Shown here: positions 1-9,473 of the stretch, one piece after another
Position numbering within the stretch: position 1 is the stretch's first letter
Layout of the letters: the number at the start of each line of letters is the position of its first letter
NCBI GenBank assembly: GCA_977017575.1
Contig: CDRNVI010000019.1
Span: 186,001 to 250,000 of the forward strand
Length of the DNA stretch: 64,000 nt
Reading direction: 5' to 3'
Source of the DNA: Paramoeba atlantica
Taxonomy: Eukaryota; Discosea
Translations under genes and position numbers: made by a program
Notes under the pieces: generated by a model
Database searches by the model: none
What the model was told of the DNA's origin: nothing
What the model saw: only the letters and a program-made list of their open reading frames with translations

Positions 1-834
1 CACAGATTTGTCGTAGCCCCGCTGTACTAGGACGTCAAATTTTGTCTCGGTGGTGTAAAAAGATAAAAAATGACACCCAGGGTCCAAATAGACAATTTGT
101 AAGTCATCATGAGGGCGTGCCCGCTTGTACTGGTCCACGGCAAAAAGACCGTGTTCATCCTTCCAGGCAAGAATCACATTTTCTCCGGCGAACCCAAAGT
201 AGTCGCCCAACGCCGGAGCGTCACTCTCTTGCTCAATAGTCACCACCTCAAAACTGTTAGTGTCACGCAGGGAGAACAAATTCTTAATTGTCTGCTGCGC
301 CAGCATGTTCGTTCGACTCCCATGGGCGAGTGCTATGCCACTGGGAAGCATCACAAAGTCACCCGAGGCGCAACGACAGCTTTCCACGTCTTGCATGTAG
401 GTTGTGGTAGAGGTGTTCGCCCCGCTGGCGCGAATATACCGCAGGGTCTCCTGAAATTCCGGAATGCGATGTTCCAGCCCCAAGGTGGGCATAGAAACAA
501 ACGAGGCTCCGATGGACACCATGCTGTCCGCGGTACGAATGGCGTCAATGTGCGGAAGCTCTGCCATGACGTGTAGTTCATCCACAAGGGTACTGCTGGA
601 TAAAATACGATAAAACCCACGAAACTGGCTCATGAGCATGTCACGATTCACTACAATGCCGTTTGGACCCGTGGTCGGGACGGTGTGATACGCGGGGGGT
701 CGTACGTAGGCATGGACGACAGTTCTCTTCGGGCTGCTGAACAGAACTCCCCTGCTCGGTAGGGAAGCCAGATTTCTAGGATGTACAGAGAGAGATCGCA
801 GAAACGACACGCTTCGGAACGCAGTAAAGGGCAT
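1..834 (-). CDS. Amidinotransferase/DDAH-like protein, 3' end beyond window
   Basis: The frame is open for 278 codons from an ATG at 834 down to base 1, so the C-terminus lies outside the window. The first ~50 residues are rich in Arg and Ser with no acidic residues and look like a mitochondrial presequence. Residues about 160-215 carry ASGDFVML followed by LAHGSRTN, which resembles the GGD...GLSKRTN region of dimethylarginine dimethylaminohydrolases, and later GDYFGFAGENVILA resembles the LHLKSxxxxxGxN segment. The His expected in that segment is not visible, and the catalytic Cys would lie in the missing part. Family membership is inferred from motif order only. It is the last gene of the minus-strand array in view, downstream of the uL24m gene. 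It could be an active hydrolase or a non-catalytic mitochondrial relative. Confidence 0.6.
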   Translation of the reverse strand, partial: MPFTAFRSVSFLRSLSVHPRNLASLPSRGVLFSSPKRTVVHAYVRPPAYHTVPTTGPNGIVVNRDMLMSQFRGFYRILSSSTLVDELHVMAELPHIDAIRTADSMVSIGASFVSMPTLGLEHRIPEFQETLRYIRASGANTSTTTYMQDVESCRCASGDFVMLPSGIALAHGSRTNMLAQQTIKNLFSLRDTNSFEVVTIEQESDAPALGDYFGFAGENVILAWKDEHGLFAVDQYKRARPHDDLQIVYLDPGCHFLSFYTTETKFDVLVQRGYDKSV

Positions 835-1158
835 ATTCTGTTTCTATACAGTTAAACTCTCTTCTAATTTACAATGAATAAGCTATTTCGCAGGTAACTC
901 AGGCTGAAATAAGTTACTTCTACTGAAGCATGTTCGTTTTCTACTATATTTGTACATAACAAACATTCAATAGGGCACATGACGCTTGAGCTTCCCCCCT
1001 ACTGTAGTGTACATGCCCACGTGTCTAAAAATTCCCTTCTCACATACCGTTATGGACATTTTTTTAAGTTAAAAACGGATTCTTACCAAAACAAATAGGT
1101 TCTTACCCTCATTTTTTGGGTTCCACACCCCGTAGGACAATCAGCAAGCTTGCAATTA
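835..1158. other. Intergenic, no feature seen
   Basis: AT-rich spacer between the uL24m stop and the next start. It has short T and A runs and no open frame, hairpin or repeat that stands out. It probably holds the uL24m 3' UTR and the 5' UTR of the next gene. Confidence 0.6.
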
Positions 1159-2214
1159 CTAAGTCCGTGCGTCATTCCTTGCCGTGTCGGTGGAAGTTCT
1201 TTCTTCATGGGACAGTGATACAATCGTTTCCTGGTGATGCGATGAATTCGCTTCATCTAGTTTCGAATTATAAGCTTGTATTTTGTTCAATAGAATCTTT
1301 TTAGCTTGTTCCCAGACGTCACGCTGGTATTTTCGGTGGTCCAACGCAAGTTCGTCTTGCAGCGGCTCATAAAATTCGTATGCTTTCTTCAACTCCGTAA
1401 CAAAATGAGATTCCAAAGCGGCCAATTTCTTCTGGACTAATTCATCTAACTCACTCTCATCGTATGTATCCTCCACCGCAGTGAGTACAGGAGTATCCAG
1501 TACGGGATCACCTTCAGGGAGGTGTCTCAACTTTTTCGCTGGTATAGGCAGAATCCAACCACTATCCGTAGATACCCGAGCTTCTACCAAGCTTCCATCC
1601 TCTTGCTTTATTTTAATCAGACGGAGTGAACACAACGAGTTGGTTTTTTCATCTACGTGCTTCACACAAGTAACGTCGATCGGCCATGGATTGTGTAAAA
1701 TCTGCTTGGGCCGATCCTCCTGCGCGGGTATTTCTTCCTCCTGTACGTTCACTCCCTCCACAATAATTTGATTTTTGTACGCTAGAACGTTTCGTATGCG
1801 ACCCCGCTGGCCACGGTGAATGCCGGTGACTACTTCAACCAAATCTCCAGGATACCACACCCACGGTGATATCTGGTATCCGGGTGTCATCCACACGTAA
1901 TTTTTCTTTAGTTCACTGAGCTGTCTTTTGTTCAGGTCTCGCTTCTCCCATTGGGAATGATACGTGTGATCTTGATAAAAATCCAGTTCTGAGGGATGTC
2001 GCATGTCTTCCGCTTCTTGAATGTTTTCTCGATCGGTAAGATCATGTCTGCTGTCGCAATAGTGGCCACGAAATTTGTTGGATAATTTAATATTTCTTAA
2101 GCGATTGGGTCCAAGATTGTATCGTTTTCCTTTCGGGACTTTGGGATAGTACCATGGGTTTCGAAATTTGTATCGCGCAACCTGTACTCTATGCGTTAAG
2201 GTACACTTCAGCAT
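1159..2214 (-). CDS. MRPL24: Mitochondrial ribosomal protein uL24m
   Basis: This 351-residue protein has a KOW domain at about residues 118-150 (YPGDLVEVVTGIHRGQRGRI), the rRNA-binding hallmark of L24. It is followed by the uL24m-type strand region with NPWPIDVTCV and a C-terminal extension of charged helix (about residues 240-330). uL24 binds the 5' domain of large-subunit rRNA and is an early assembly protein. The basic N-terminus (residues 1-50, rich in Lys, Arg, Tyr and Pro) fits mitochondrial import or rRNA contact. The protein is far longer than the ~105-residue bacterial L24, as is common for mitoribosomal proteins of protists. The start is the first ATG of the open frame. Confidence 0.85.
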   Translation of the reverse strand: MLKCTLTHRVQVARYKFRNPWYYPKVPKGKRYNLGPNRLRNIKLSNKFRGHYCDSRHDLTDRENIQEAEDMRHPSELDFYQDHTYHSQWEKRDLNKRQLSELKKNYVWMTPGYQISPWVWYPGDLVEVVTGIHRGQRGRIRNVLAYKNQIIVEGVNVQEEEIPAQEDRPKQILHNPWPIDVTCVKHVDEKTNSLCSLRLIKIKQEDGSLVEARVSTDSGWILPIPAKKLRHLPEGDPVLDTPVLTAVEDTYDESELDELVQKKLAALESHFVTELKKAYEFYEPLQDELALDHRKYQRDVWEQAKKILLNKIQAYNSKLDEANSSHHQETIVSLSHEERTSTDTARNDART

Positions 2215-2606
2215 ATTGAGGAAAAAGAAGCGAAGCTGTATCTAAGATGTAGTAAGTGCTGTTGGATTCACTATCCAAAAGGAGTGACTAATCGAGTAGC
2301 TACTGAGATTAACTAGTACGTATAAAAACAAAATACGACAATATTGCTAAGTACCACAAAGTGCATTTCCAGAGCTTAGGAGGATCGAAGCATTGATCTA
2401 ACAGTAAGTGATCAAGCGAAGGTCTATTCGGCAGTAACCAAGGTGATTCTTATTCTTCTGGAATAGAATCATCTAATACAATCTCATTCTGTTATTCGAT
2501 ATTTTATATAGTCCATTTCGTCAGTCCCGATTATAACATTACGACTTCGTCTATTCCTACCCATTTCTACCAAACAACACCCAATCAAATTGGGTAACAT
2601 ACCAAA
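2215..2606. other. Intergenic, no feature seen
   Basis: AT-rich spacer between the exonuclease-like gene (stop at 2607) and the uL24m start. No credible open frame or structured repeat was seen. Confidence 0.6.
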
Positions 2607-4031
2607 CTAAACAAAGTATACACTCGAGAGTGCCTCTCCCAGGCCCACAGCCATGATTAAGGGGGGTGGGTTGTCTTCGTCATAAAATTGTTGGTGGATA
2701 TTCTGCACCACATCTCGAATCTCTTTTTCCTCAGGTGCTCTCGGTCGGTAAAATAGTGACAAGGTTCTGCGGTTAAGATCAAGTTTATCACCCTTAGCAG
2801 GTTTAGCCACTTTAACGTCATCATACCACTGCGTGATGGCTCTCTCCTCCACATCCATAAGCAGCTGCAACTTCACCCCATCCTCCGTAAGCTGGTGCAA
2901 CAGGTCACTTCCCCTCTCCGGCACATCCCCCACCATTTTAAGATTCCGTCCAAAAGCCTTTCCTTTCGCAAGTTTAAACTTCACCAACTCCGCACACGCC
3001 ACCGCATCCTCCGCGGCGTCATGTCCCCTCACCATATCATTCTGAATCGTCCGGTGCAACAACGTCGCCACCAACATTTTCAACGAATGTACCTTTCGTC
3101 TCCCCCCCTCTCTCCCCCCCCCCTCTGGCTCCGCCGGAAACAGCTCGGTGAGCTCCACCACATTCCGATGCACCACCCGCAGCGCCTCCAGGTCGCACCC
3201 CACGTTATGCCCCACCACCGTGGTGTCGCGAAACACCAGCGTGCGCAGCAGCGCCTCCTGGACCTCCCCCCGGCGCGTGCGCACCCCCGCCAGGGACTCC
3301 CGCGTGAGTCCGGTGAATTTGGTCAGGTAGTTCGTCACGGGGAACGGCGGGAGCACGAGCCTGTCGTAGACGACCTCGTGGGAGAAGACATCCACGAGCG
3401 TGACCCGGGCCAGCTCCGGGCCCTCGGTGGTCTGGACGGTGTCGCAGGTGATCGCGAGTGCGCTGTGGAGCTTGCGCGGGATCGTGGGGGGGCGACTGCA
3501 GGTGGTGCGGTAGGAGGGGTCGGGGACGGTGAGACGGAGGCCGAGGGGGGAGAGCTGGGAGGGGGGGAGGGTGAGATCGCTGAGGGAACAGGTGAAACGG
3601 GTGTCGCGGCGTCGTTTTTTGGTGGAGTAGATCTCTTCCGGGATGTTGCCTTTGATGCGCTTGACCTCGGTGAAGAATTCCTCGCAGAAGAGGTGGACTT
3701 TGGATTCGCGTACGTGGTTGGTGAGTTTTAGACGGAAGTGATGGGAGGGGCAAATTCTGTCCTCGTAGGACATGCCCTCTTCGAGGAGCATCACGACGAC
3801 TTGGGTTGGTTTTCCACAGGGAAATGTCATCCATGTCGGAGACGTGCGTGACTCCGAGAGCAGGGACTTAAACGTCACTTGACGTAGCATTTCGGTACTC
3901 AATACAACGGTAGGGGACAGCTTTAAGGCAAAGACATGGGACAAAGAGGCGCTGCACTCGCACTTAATCTCCTCTTCGTCAGATTCGTCATTTGTAAGGC
4001 CATAGGCCATGTGATGCATATACGCTGTCAT
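2607..4031 (-). CDS. REXO1/DEDDh RNA exonuclease-like protein with degenerate Exo I motif
   Basis: The first in-frame ATG is at 4031 (474 residues); the frame is open further upstream only from a TTG. An acidic N-terminus leads to a basic middle (STKKRRRDTR). A DEDDh exonuclease fold of the REXO1/REX type covers about residues 187-355: LAITCDTVQTTEG at the Exo I position, VVGHNVGCDLEAL as Exo II and HDAAEDAVACAEL as Exo III. REX enzymes trim 3' ends of rRNA, tRNA and snRNA. The family Exo I motif is DCEMV with two metal-binding acids; here it reads TCDTV, so the first Asp is Thr and the Glu is Asp. Exo II and III keep their acids and His. Activity is therefore doubtful. The central part (about 3100-3650) is strongly GC-rich compared with the flanks. 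Confidence 0.75.
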   Translation of the reverse strand: MTAYMHHMAYGLTNDESDEEEIKCECSASLSHVFALKLSPTVVLSTEMLRQVTFKSLLSESRTSPTWMTFPCGKPTQVVVMLLEEGMSYEDRICPSHHFRLKLTNHVRESKVHLFCEEFFTEVKRIKGNIPEEIYSTKKRRRDTRFTCSLSDLTLPPSQLSPLGLRLTVPDPSYRTTCSRPPTIPRKLHSALAITCDTVQTTEGPELARVTLVDVFSHEVVYDRLVLPPFPVTNYLTKFTGLTRESLAGVRTRRGEVQEALLRTLVFRDTTVVGHNVGCDLEALRVVHRNVVELTELFPAEPEGGGREGGRRKVHSLKMLVATLLHRTIQNDMVRGHDAAEDAVACAELVKFKLAKGKAFGRNLKMVGDVPERGSDLLHQLTEDGVKLQLLMDVEERAITQWYDDVKVAKPAKGDKLDLNRRTLSLFYRPRAPEEKEIRDVVQNIHQQFYDEDNPPPLIMAVGLGEALSSVYFV

Positions 4032-4357
4032 GCTGCGTCTGATTCTGAAAAGAAATTTTGTTATATTCAAATTTGTTTCTCTTCGTTAAAATTATCTGAA
4101 TTAGATGTTAACTTAACATCGTTTAAATTAAAAGCAATAAGCCTATTTTGAGTGCATATTTTTTCGAAGCATCACGAATCGACATGCAAGGTCTCTTTTC
4201 TTTGTACAATGTACGTAAAACTAACGGTTGTTCGTAATCTGAAAAGTAATCTCAAACGTGAACTATGGAGAGAGTTTCATGTTTTTGTATGTTTTGTGAG
4301 TGACGTTCGCAAGGAAAACTAGATTTTTCGCTTCACCAATCCGATGTGCAACTAGCA
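4032..4357. other. Intergenic, no feature seen
   Basis: AT-rich spacer with T-rich runs on the plus strand. No open frame on the minus strand and no notable repeat. Confidence 0.55.
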
Positions 4358-5863
4358 TTAGAGGACATATTGCTCCTCCTCCAACACGCCATCCTTAAAC
4401 ATCTTGCGCAACTGGACGGCCAGCTGACGACTGTGCTCGACTCCGAAGTATTCCAAGAATCCCAGAAGCTGCCGTCCCATGTCCAGCGTCACGCGTTTCG
4501 ATACACGAGGATCGGACATTATTTGTCCTGCGGCTGCAAATACTGTCTGAATTACATTCTGAGGAAGGTACAGGCGAAGTACAATAATGCAATCAAGAAG
4601 GCTTAAAATCGGACCCAAATGGCGGAAAATACACTCGTTTAGTCGAGACGCAATTTTCTCAGCAAGCTGCCTCAACTTTTGTTTCTCAAGCTCTGTTTGT
4701 GCTGAAGTAATTGAGAGTTTCCGATACATGGAACGCGCAGCCTGTAACGACGTAACAACCATGATTACATCCATGCGCTCACTCGTAGCAATTTTTTCTA
4801 GCAAACGTTCACACACCTCAGGAGTCAACACTCGCCATTTACGAAAAATCATACAAAGCGTAGCGCTCTCTTTAGCGTTGTATTCATGGACGTTCATCAT
4901 AGCCCTGGTCGCTAAGTCAAAGATCGGTTTAGGAAAAATATCATGTACCGTGTAACATTGAATGATACGCAATATCTGAGGCAATTCTAACTCATTTACA
5001 AGCTCACCGATGCGGCGCGACATGGCTTTCAAAAGAAGCCTTCGCAAATCAAGCGTTTCTTTCTGTGCATGTTCGAACGAACGAAAGAGCTTCGTTGACA
5101 TGGAACGTATCATTCCCTTCTCCAGCTGAGTGTAAATCCCTCGTTCCAGCGCATACTCCAGCGCAGTCCACAGAGGTTTATGGTAATAGTCTGCGACGCA
5201 AACAAAAGTGCTAATGTAAATAACGTCATCCTGAGCAAGTAGCCCATAGTTCATCCGCCGCACGTATTCGACACATAAAATTTTCATAATTTGTGAGTAC
5301 AATGTAAGGGCTAACCAGTTATATTGCTTGAATTGCACACAATAGTATAACGAGCGACGCAATTCTCCGATTGAAGCTGTCTCAACAAATCCGGGACGCA
5401 ACATCAGCTGCAACATGCTCTCCATGCCTTTGATACTCGACGAACGTAATTCACTCACAAAGCCTTCCATCGCTTCCTTTGAAAGCATTTGTATTTGTCC
5501 CATCTCCGGAGAGGCCCCAATAGCGGCACTCTTTCGTGCCAATTTTTTTTTGGCCTTCTTGTCTCCGTCTAACGCCTCAATTTGCACTCGCAGCTCTTCG
5601 TAGCGCATGGCGCTCTCTGAAAGCGTGTTGCAGAGGCCGGACAGTTCAGTGGTTGTCTCCGGAGTTGCACCCGGAAGTCGGACACCCGGAATGGATGTCA
5701 CCGCGTCCTCATTCTCGATCACCGTGCGGCGCTGCATGATATAAGGCGGTGCATTGAATAGTGACGTGACGCGAGACGTTGATCCGAAGGACTGCAGCAT
5801 ACCTGCACAAAGCCGTGTAGGGGTCCCAATCTTACCATAACACCTCACCAGCAGTCGACACAT
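4358..5863 (-). CDS. Large alpha-helical protein, probably mitochondrial
   Basis: The start chosen is the ATG at 5863 (501 residues). The frame reads 22 codons further up but only from a GTG. The first ~45 residues (MCRLLVRCYGKIGTPTRL and on) are basic and hydroxylated like a mitochondrial presequence. A Lys/Arg-rich stretch near residue 105 (KKAKKKLARK) is followed by about 380 residues of Leu-rich amphipathic helices that look like helical repeats (FASTK-like or HEAT/OPR-like in feel, but no signature is decisive). Such proteins in kinetoplastids often bind mitochondrial RNA or ribosomal particles. I do not recognise the family, and the RNA role is inference from architecture and neighbours (uL24m nearby). 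Confidence 0.8.
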   Translation of the reverse strand: MCRLLVRCYGKIGTPTRLCAGMLQSFGSTSRVTSLFNAPPYIMQRRTVIENEDAVTSIPGVRLPGATPETTTELSGLCNTLSESAMRYEELRVQIEALDGDKKAKKKLARKSAAIGASPEMGQIQMLSKEAMEGFVSELRSSSIKGMESMLQLMLRPGFVETASIGELRRSLYYCVQFKQYNWLALTLYSQIMKILCVEYVRRMNYGLLAQDDVIYISTFVCVADYYHKPLWTALEYALERGIYTQLEKGMIRSMSTKLFRSFEHAQKETLDLRRLLLKAMSRRIGELVNELELPQILRIIQCYTVHDIFPKPIFDLATRAMMNVHEYNAKESATLCMIFRKWRVLTPEVCERLLEKIATSERMDVIMVVTSLQAARSMYRKLSITSAQTELEKQKLRQLAEKIASRLNECIFRHLGPILSLLDCIIVLRLYLPQNVIQTVFAAAGQIMSDPRVSKRVTLDMGRQLLGFLEYFGVEHSRQLAVQLRKMFKDGVLEEEQYVL

Positions 5864-6067
5864 TAAATAAAAGGAATGAGTACAAGTAAAGAAGCAGTTA
5901 CACAAGTTCGTACAAATAAACCAAATCACATGAGAAGAAAACGGATTCTATAACTTTAGGGAAACATGTAAAAGAGGTCAAAGACATTATCGCTATAAAG
6001 TGCACACTAATCTGGGCAAGAATCTCCGCTCCAAACTGGATGCATGCACTAAAAAGCCAGTGAAACT

Positions 6068-7762
6068 TTATGAAGGAACGTCGTACAGATGATCAAAATT
6101 GAAAGCAAAATCATCATCTGCCATGATATCGTCGTTTGCCTCATCGACCGGGCCTTGGAAAGGGTTTCGAAAGGACAGTCCGAATACACCCTTTCTATAC
6201 TGACTCATAGCTTTTCGGGCGTCCTCATTGATTTCGGCGGGCAAATCATTTCCCTGCTCTTGCTCGAGAGATGACACCTGAGGTGATACCTGAGACTTAA
6301 AAAGGCCCTCCCCGGGTAAGCTGCCCATTGGTAAGAAACCCATCCCGAGTCGCATTGCAGGTAAGGGTGAGTGAGGTGCATTGGGACCGAAACCTTCGGT
6401 CTCGATGGGCATTGTCGCGCTCACATGCGACGGAGACAATGAGCACATCGACTTCCCTGCGGAATCGGTCAGGTGTTCTGTACAAGGAACCATCGATCCC
6501 CTACCGCACAACAAATGACCTTTACCCGTAAGCGGTGTACTTAGTTTCGCGTGCTTGAGCGGAGGACTCACCTGAGAGACCGCAGGGCTGGGTCGATCAT
6601 AGACTGGCCCTTCAGGCGATTCCGGTGGAATATGCTGTGTGGCAGACACGTGACTTCTTCCCGACCTCTCAACCGCCTCCCCCGGCTCCGTTTGACTTCT
6701 CCCCACATTTCTTCTCACGCCTACCTCCTCCGTTGCCACGCCCCCCCTTCCCGCCTTCTCCCCTTGCGCTCCTGCTTGCGACCCCACATACACCGACGGC
6801 ACCCCACTACCCTGCACCCCCCCCTCCTCCCCCTCCCGCCTCATCTCCACCTCATCATACGACGCCACAAGACTCGCAATCCGACACACCGGGACCCCCA
6901 CGGGTCCAATTGCACTCTCCAACGACACCGGACTCGACCCCGGACCACACGCCAGGCTCATACGCCCCCCGAACGCGGTCACTAGGTCACAGAACGGACG
7001 CAGCCCGCGGGCCTCAAACACCTTGGTAAACGGACGTGGCCCCCTGTTATGGCTCTCACGGCTATCCCTACTACGACTATCCGTACTCCCCGGCTCCTCT
7101 CCCCCCAGACGGTACCCCTCGAGGCAGCGAATATCCAACGAGACAAAGCTGTTGGCCCCCGCTGCTGCGGGTTGGGCACTCACAGAGCCCCGCCCTACGG
7201 CAGCGCTCGCCCTGAAGTGGACCCGGGCGTGCAGCGGGGTGAAGCTCAGCCGGGTCGCCCCGGGGGGCAACACATGGAGCAGATCGCTGAGCTGCCGGCC
7301 CCGGCAGGTGAGCTGGCAGTCCGCGTGCTTGGGGTCAATGGGGCGCTCCGGGGTACAGCGCTGGGTGGAGAGCGTGTAGGCCCGGGTAAGGGCTTTGGTA
7401 CAGTGGATGCGGAGCTCAAGGGTACTGCTGGGGGAGAAACGGAAGGTGGCCTCGGTGAGGGGGGCGACGGGGGTGGGGCGTAGGGCGATGAGGAGAGGAC
7501 GGGTGGTGGTGCGGAAGGCAAGGGGAGGCCCGGGGCGGGGAAGGGCACGGTTGTCGTCGGAGAGAGGTTGATACTGGAGGAAGAGACCGTTGGTGGAGGG
7601 GAGGGTGACGGCGAGGTGGACACATTTGGTAGAGGAGGTAAACAGGAGAGACGCGGCGTGGGGTTCGAACTCGAAAACGGTCTCGTCGGAGATTCGTGAA
7701 CCGGCGCTAAGGATTTTCCAGAAGACCCGGGCGGAGGAGGCGTTGAGAATAAAGTCTGCCAT
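6068..7762 (-). CDS. RAD9: RAD9 checkpoint clamp subunit
   Basis: The 564-residue product starts MADFILNASSARVFWKILSA and has the two-lobed PCNA-like pattern of Rad9: DETVFEFEPHAASLLFTSS in the first lobe and FVSLDIRCLEGYRL, then FEARGLRPFCDLVTAFGG in the second. Rad9 forms the 9-1-1 clamp with Rad1 and Hus1 and is loaded at damaged DNA to activate ATR-type kinases. About residues 310-564 are a low-complexity Ser/Pro/Gly tail ending in an acidic stretch (DDDFAFNFDHLYDVPS), the place where Rad9 tails are phosphorylated in other eukaryotes. The 5' two-thirds (about 6550-7760) is GC-rich, unlike the AT-rich tail and flanks. The next thing upstream is the Tc1 element, about 200 bp away. Confidence 0.85.
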   Translation of the reverse strand: MADFILNASSARVFWKILSAGSRISDETVFEFEPHAASLLFTSSTKCVHLAVTLPSTNGLFLQYQPLSDDNRALPRPGPPLAFRTTTRPLLIALRPTPVAPLTEATFRFSPSSTLELRIHCTKALTRAYTLSTQRCTPERPIDPKHADCQLTCRGRQLSDLLHVLPPGATRLSFTPLHARVHFRASAAVGRGSVSAQPAAAGANSFVSLDIRCLEGYRLGGEEPGSTDSRSRDSRESHNRGPRPFTKVFEARGLRPFCDLVTAFGGRMSLACGPGSSPVSLESAIGPVGVPVCRIASLVASYDEVEMRREGEEGGVQGSGVPSVYVGSQAGAQGEKAGRGGVATEEVGVRRNVGRSQTEPGEAVERSGRSHVSATQHIPPESPEGPVYDRPSPAVSQVSPPLKHAKLSTPLTGKGHLLCGRGSMVPCTEHLTDSAGKSMCSLSPSHVSATMPIETEGFGPNAPHSPLPAMRLGMGFLPMGSLPGEGLFKSQVSPQVSSLEQEQGNDLPAEINEDARKAMSQYRKGVFGLSFRNPFQGPVDEANDDIMADDDFAFNFDHLYDVPS

Positions 7763-7961
7763 TTAACAAGCCGTGTGACAATGCGTATTAAAGCCCCATT
7801 TGGATGCCTCCACTGGTGTTGGACGATTCCGTAGCTCGGTGGCTTATAATGCCATTGCGTAAGAACATTTCAAAAAAAAAAATCATCGCACGTCAATTTC
7901 TAGGATAAGACACTGCATACTATTTCTGTACTTATCACATTACAATTACCAAGACATTCTA

Positions 7962-8006
7962 AACCCCTGGCCATTATAACCCCTGGCCACCAATAAGGCA
8001 CCCCCC
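7962..8006. repeat. Left terminal inverted repeat of Tc1 element
   Basis: The repeat holds two direct copies of AACCCCTGGCCA, 16 bp apart, then AATAAGGCACCCCCC. Doubled motifs like this are the usual transposase-binding layout in some Tc1 families. Just inside, 8026-8047 forms a perfect 9-bp hairpin with a 4-base loop (GGTATGATA / TATCATACC). Confidence 0.95.
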
Positions 8007-8145
8007 CGTATTTTTTGCATGAGGGGGTATGATAGGGTTATCATACCATGTTTTCGTTCAAAATTTTGAGATCTGTACGTTCCCGCTGTTTTTAGCTCAT
8101 GAAAAAGAAAAAAATATTTTACCACTTTAACATTAGGGTCGATTT

Positions 8146-9150
8146 ATGAAAAAATCATTCCGCAGGCCTCCGAAAGGTGGCCTCAGCCCCCTGGGGAAGG
8201 AACTCATGCTTTTAAGGTTTCAAGATGGCATCCCAAAGAAACGAATAGCATGTGAATTGAATGTAAGCGTGAAATACATTCGAAAATACCTCCGTGATCA
8301 CCCCAAAATTGAGACGAAAAAAAGCCTAAAGAAATCCCCACAGAAAAAAAAAAAGTCTCGTAAAAAAAGGATTGAAACCATTATTTCTAAGAAAGATGCG
8401 GCAGGGGTGCCAAAGTACAGTTCAAAGCGTATTTCTGTTGTTTTGTGCAGAAAGGGTGTTACTGCAAGCCCTCGAACTGTTCGTCGAGATTTGAGGCAAG
8501 CAGGGCATCAATATAGGCCACGCCCAATTTCACAAGGGCTCACCGCTGTACAAAAAGAAAAACGCGTACAGTTTTCTTTGAATTACAAAGAGGACATATC
8601 GAAATTGATATTCTCAGATGAGAAGGCGTTTGATACAAACGATAATCGAATGAAAATGTGGGTAAAAAAAGGAGAGACCCCTGCAAAGAGACTAAAGGTG
8701 CGCTGGGCGCCTAAGTGTCAGGTGTGGGGTGCTATAGGAATTAACTGGAGATGCTTAAAAATTTTATCCAGCAGGACCTCTATTACCCACGAAACATACA
8801 TAGACACACTAAAACATGTTTATTTCCCCCGCAAAAGAATATTTCAACAAGATGGTGCCACCGCTCATACGGCCAAGGCCACCATAAATTACCTGAACAA
8901 ACGAAAAATTAATCTACTAAAAAATTGGCCCCCAAATTCTCCCGATCTTTCTCCCATTGAAAACATATGGTCAATGGTACAACAAGACGTAAATGAAAAG
9001 CTACCATCTACAGTTTCCGAACTGCAAAGGTGTATTCTAAACACATGGAGTTCTTTACCGACTGAGATGATAAATGATACCATCTTAAGTTTCGATCGTA
9101 GACTGAAGGCCTGCGTCGAACTAGGTGGCGAAAAGGTAAAAACGTGGTAA
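8146..9150 (+). CDS. Tc1/mariner-type DDE transposase
   Basis: 334 residues, intact. An N-terminal helix-turn-helix (about residues 18-57, PLGKELMLLRFQDGIPKKRI) and a basic linker are followed by a Tc1-type HTH_38/DDE_3 catalytic core. First Asp in FSDEKAFD, second in FQQDGATAH, and the third acid is the Glu of SPDLSPIENIW. I count 35 residues between the second Asp and this Glu, against 34 in classical Tc1, so the type would be DD35E. It cuts and pastes the element by binding the inverted repeats. It is transcribed against the host array. Confidence 0.95.
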   Translation: MKKSFRRPPKGGLSPLGKELMLLRFQDGIPKKRIACELNVSVKYIRKYLRDHPKIETKKSLKKSPQKKKKSRKKRIETIISKKDAAGVPKYSSKRISVVLCRKGVTASPRTVRRDLRQAGHQYRPRPISQGLTAVQKEKRVQFSLNYKEDISKLIFSDEKAFDTNDNRMKMWVKKGETPAKRLKVRWAPKCQVWGAIGINWRCLKILSSRTSITHETYIDTLKHVYFPRKRIFQQDGATAHTAKATINYLNKRKINLLKNWPPNSPDLSPIENIWSMVQQDVNEKLPSTVSELQRCILNTWSSLPTEMINDTILSFDRRLKACVELGGEKVKTW

Positions 9151-9275
9151 ATAGTTTCCACTTTATAAATAGCTATAGGACTAGTGACCAAGTGTGGGAG
9201 GACATAAATCCCGAACTGAGATCTGCAAAATGCCATTGAAATTAGCTCAAACAAACAAAGCATCAAATTTTTAGA

Positions 9276-9319
9276 GGGGGGTGCCTTATTTTGGCCAGGG
9301 GTTATAATGGCCAGGGGTT
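9276..9319. repeat. Right terminal inverted repeat of Tc1 element
   Basis: Inverse match to 7962-8006 with one indel and one substitution. It again carries the doubled TGGCCAGGGGTT motif, and TA follows directly at 9320-9321. Confidence 0.95.
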
Positions 9320-9473
9320 TATAATGCTTCTGTACTTGTCACAATACAGTATTATGATAAGCACATACAGTAGAAAAAACATGATTCCTTGTGCCAGTGT
9401 TGCCTATTAGCTGGATCACACAACTTGGCGAAAATCAGTGCGGTCGCCGGTATTTACGTGCTTAGCTACGTAG

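Larger units (their letters stand above)
7962..9319 (+). mobile_element. Complete Tc1/mariner (IS630-type) transposon
   Basis: The element is 1358 bp long with near-identical terminal inverted repeats of 45 bp (7962-8006) and 44 bp (9276-9319), differing by one substitution and a one-base indel. It is flanked by a TA dinucleotide on each side (7960-7961 and 9320-9321), the target-site duplication of this superfamily. One intact transposase gene fills most of the interior. It sits between the 5' ends of RAD9 and the next host gene and faces the opposite way to all host genes. The intact frame and matching ends suggest a recent arrival. Confidence 0.95.

Noticed and set aside
2895-3834. 278- and 209-codon frames overlapping the exonuclease-like gene
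   Set aside because: The recognised Exo II and III motifs fix the true frame; the others are shadows.
6551-7623. Several Pro- and Arg-rich frames on both strands across the RAD9 gene
   Set aside because: They are register shadows of a GC-rich coding stretch; RAD9 explains the region.
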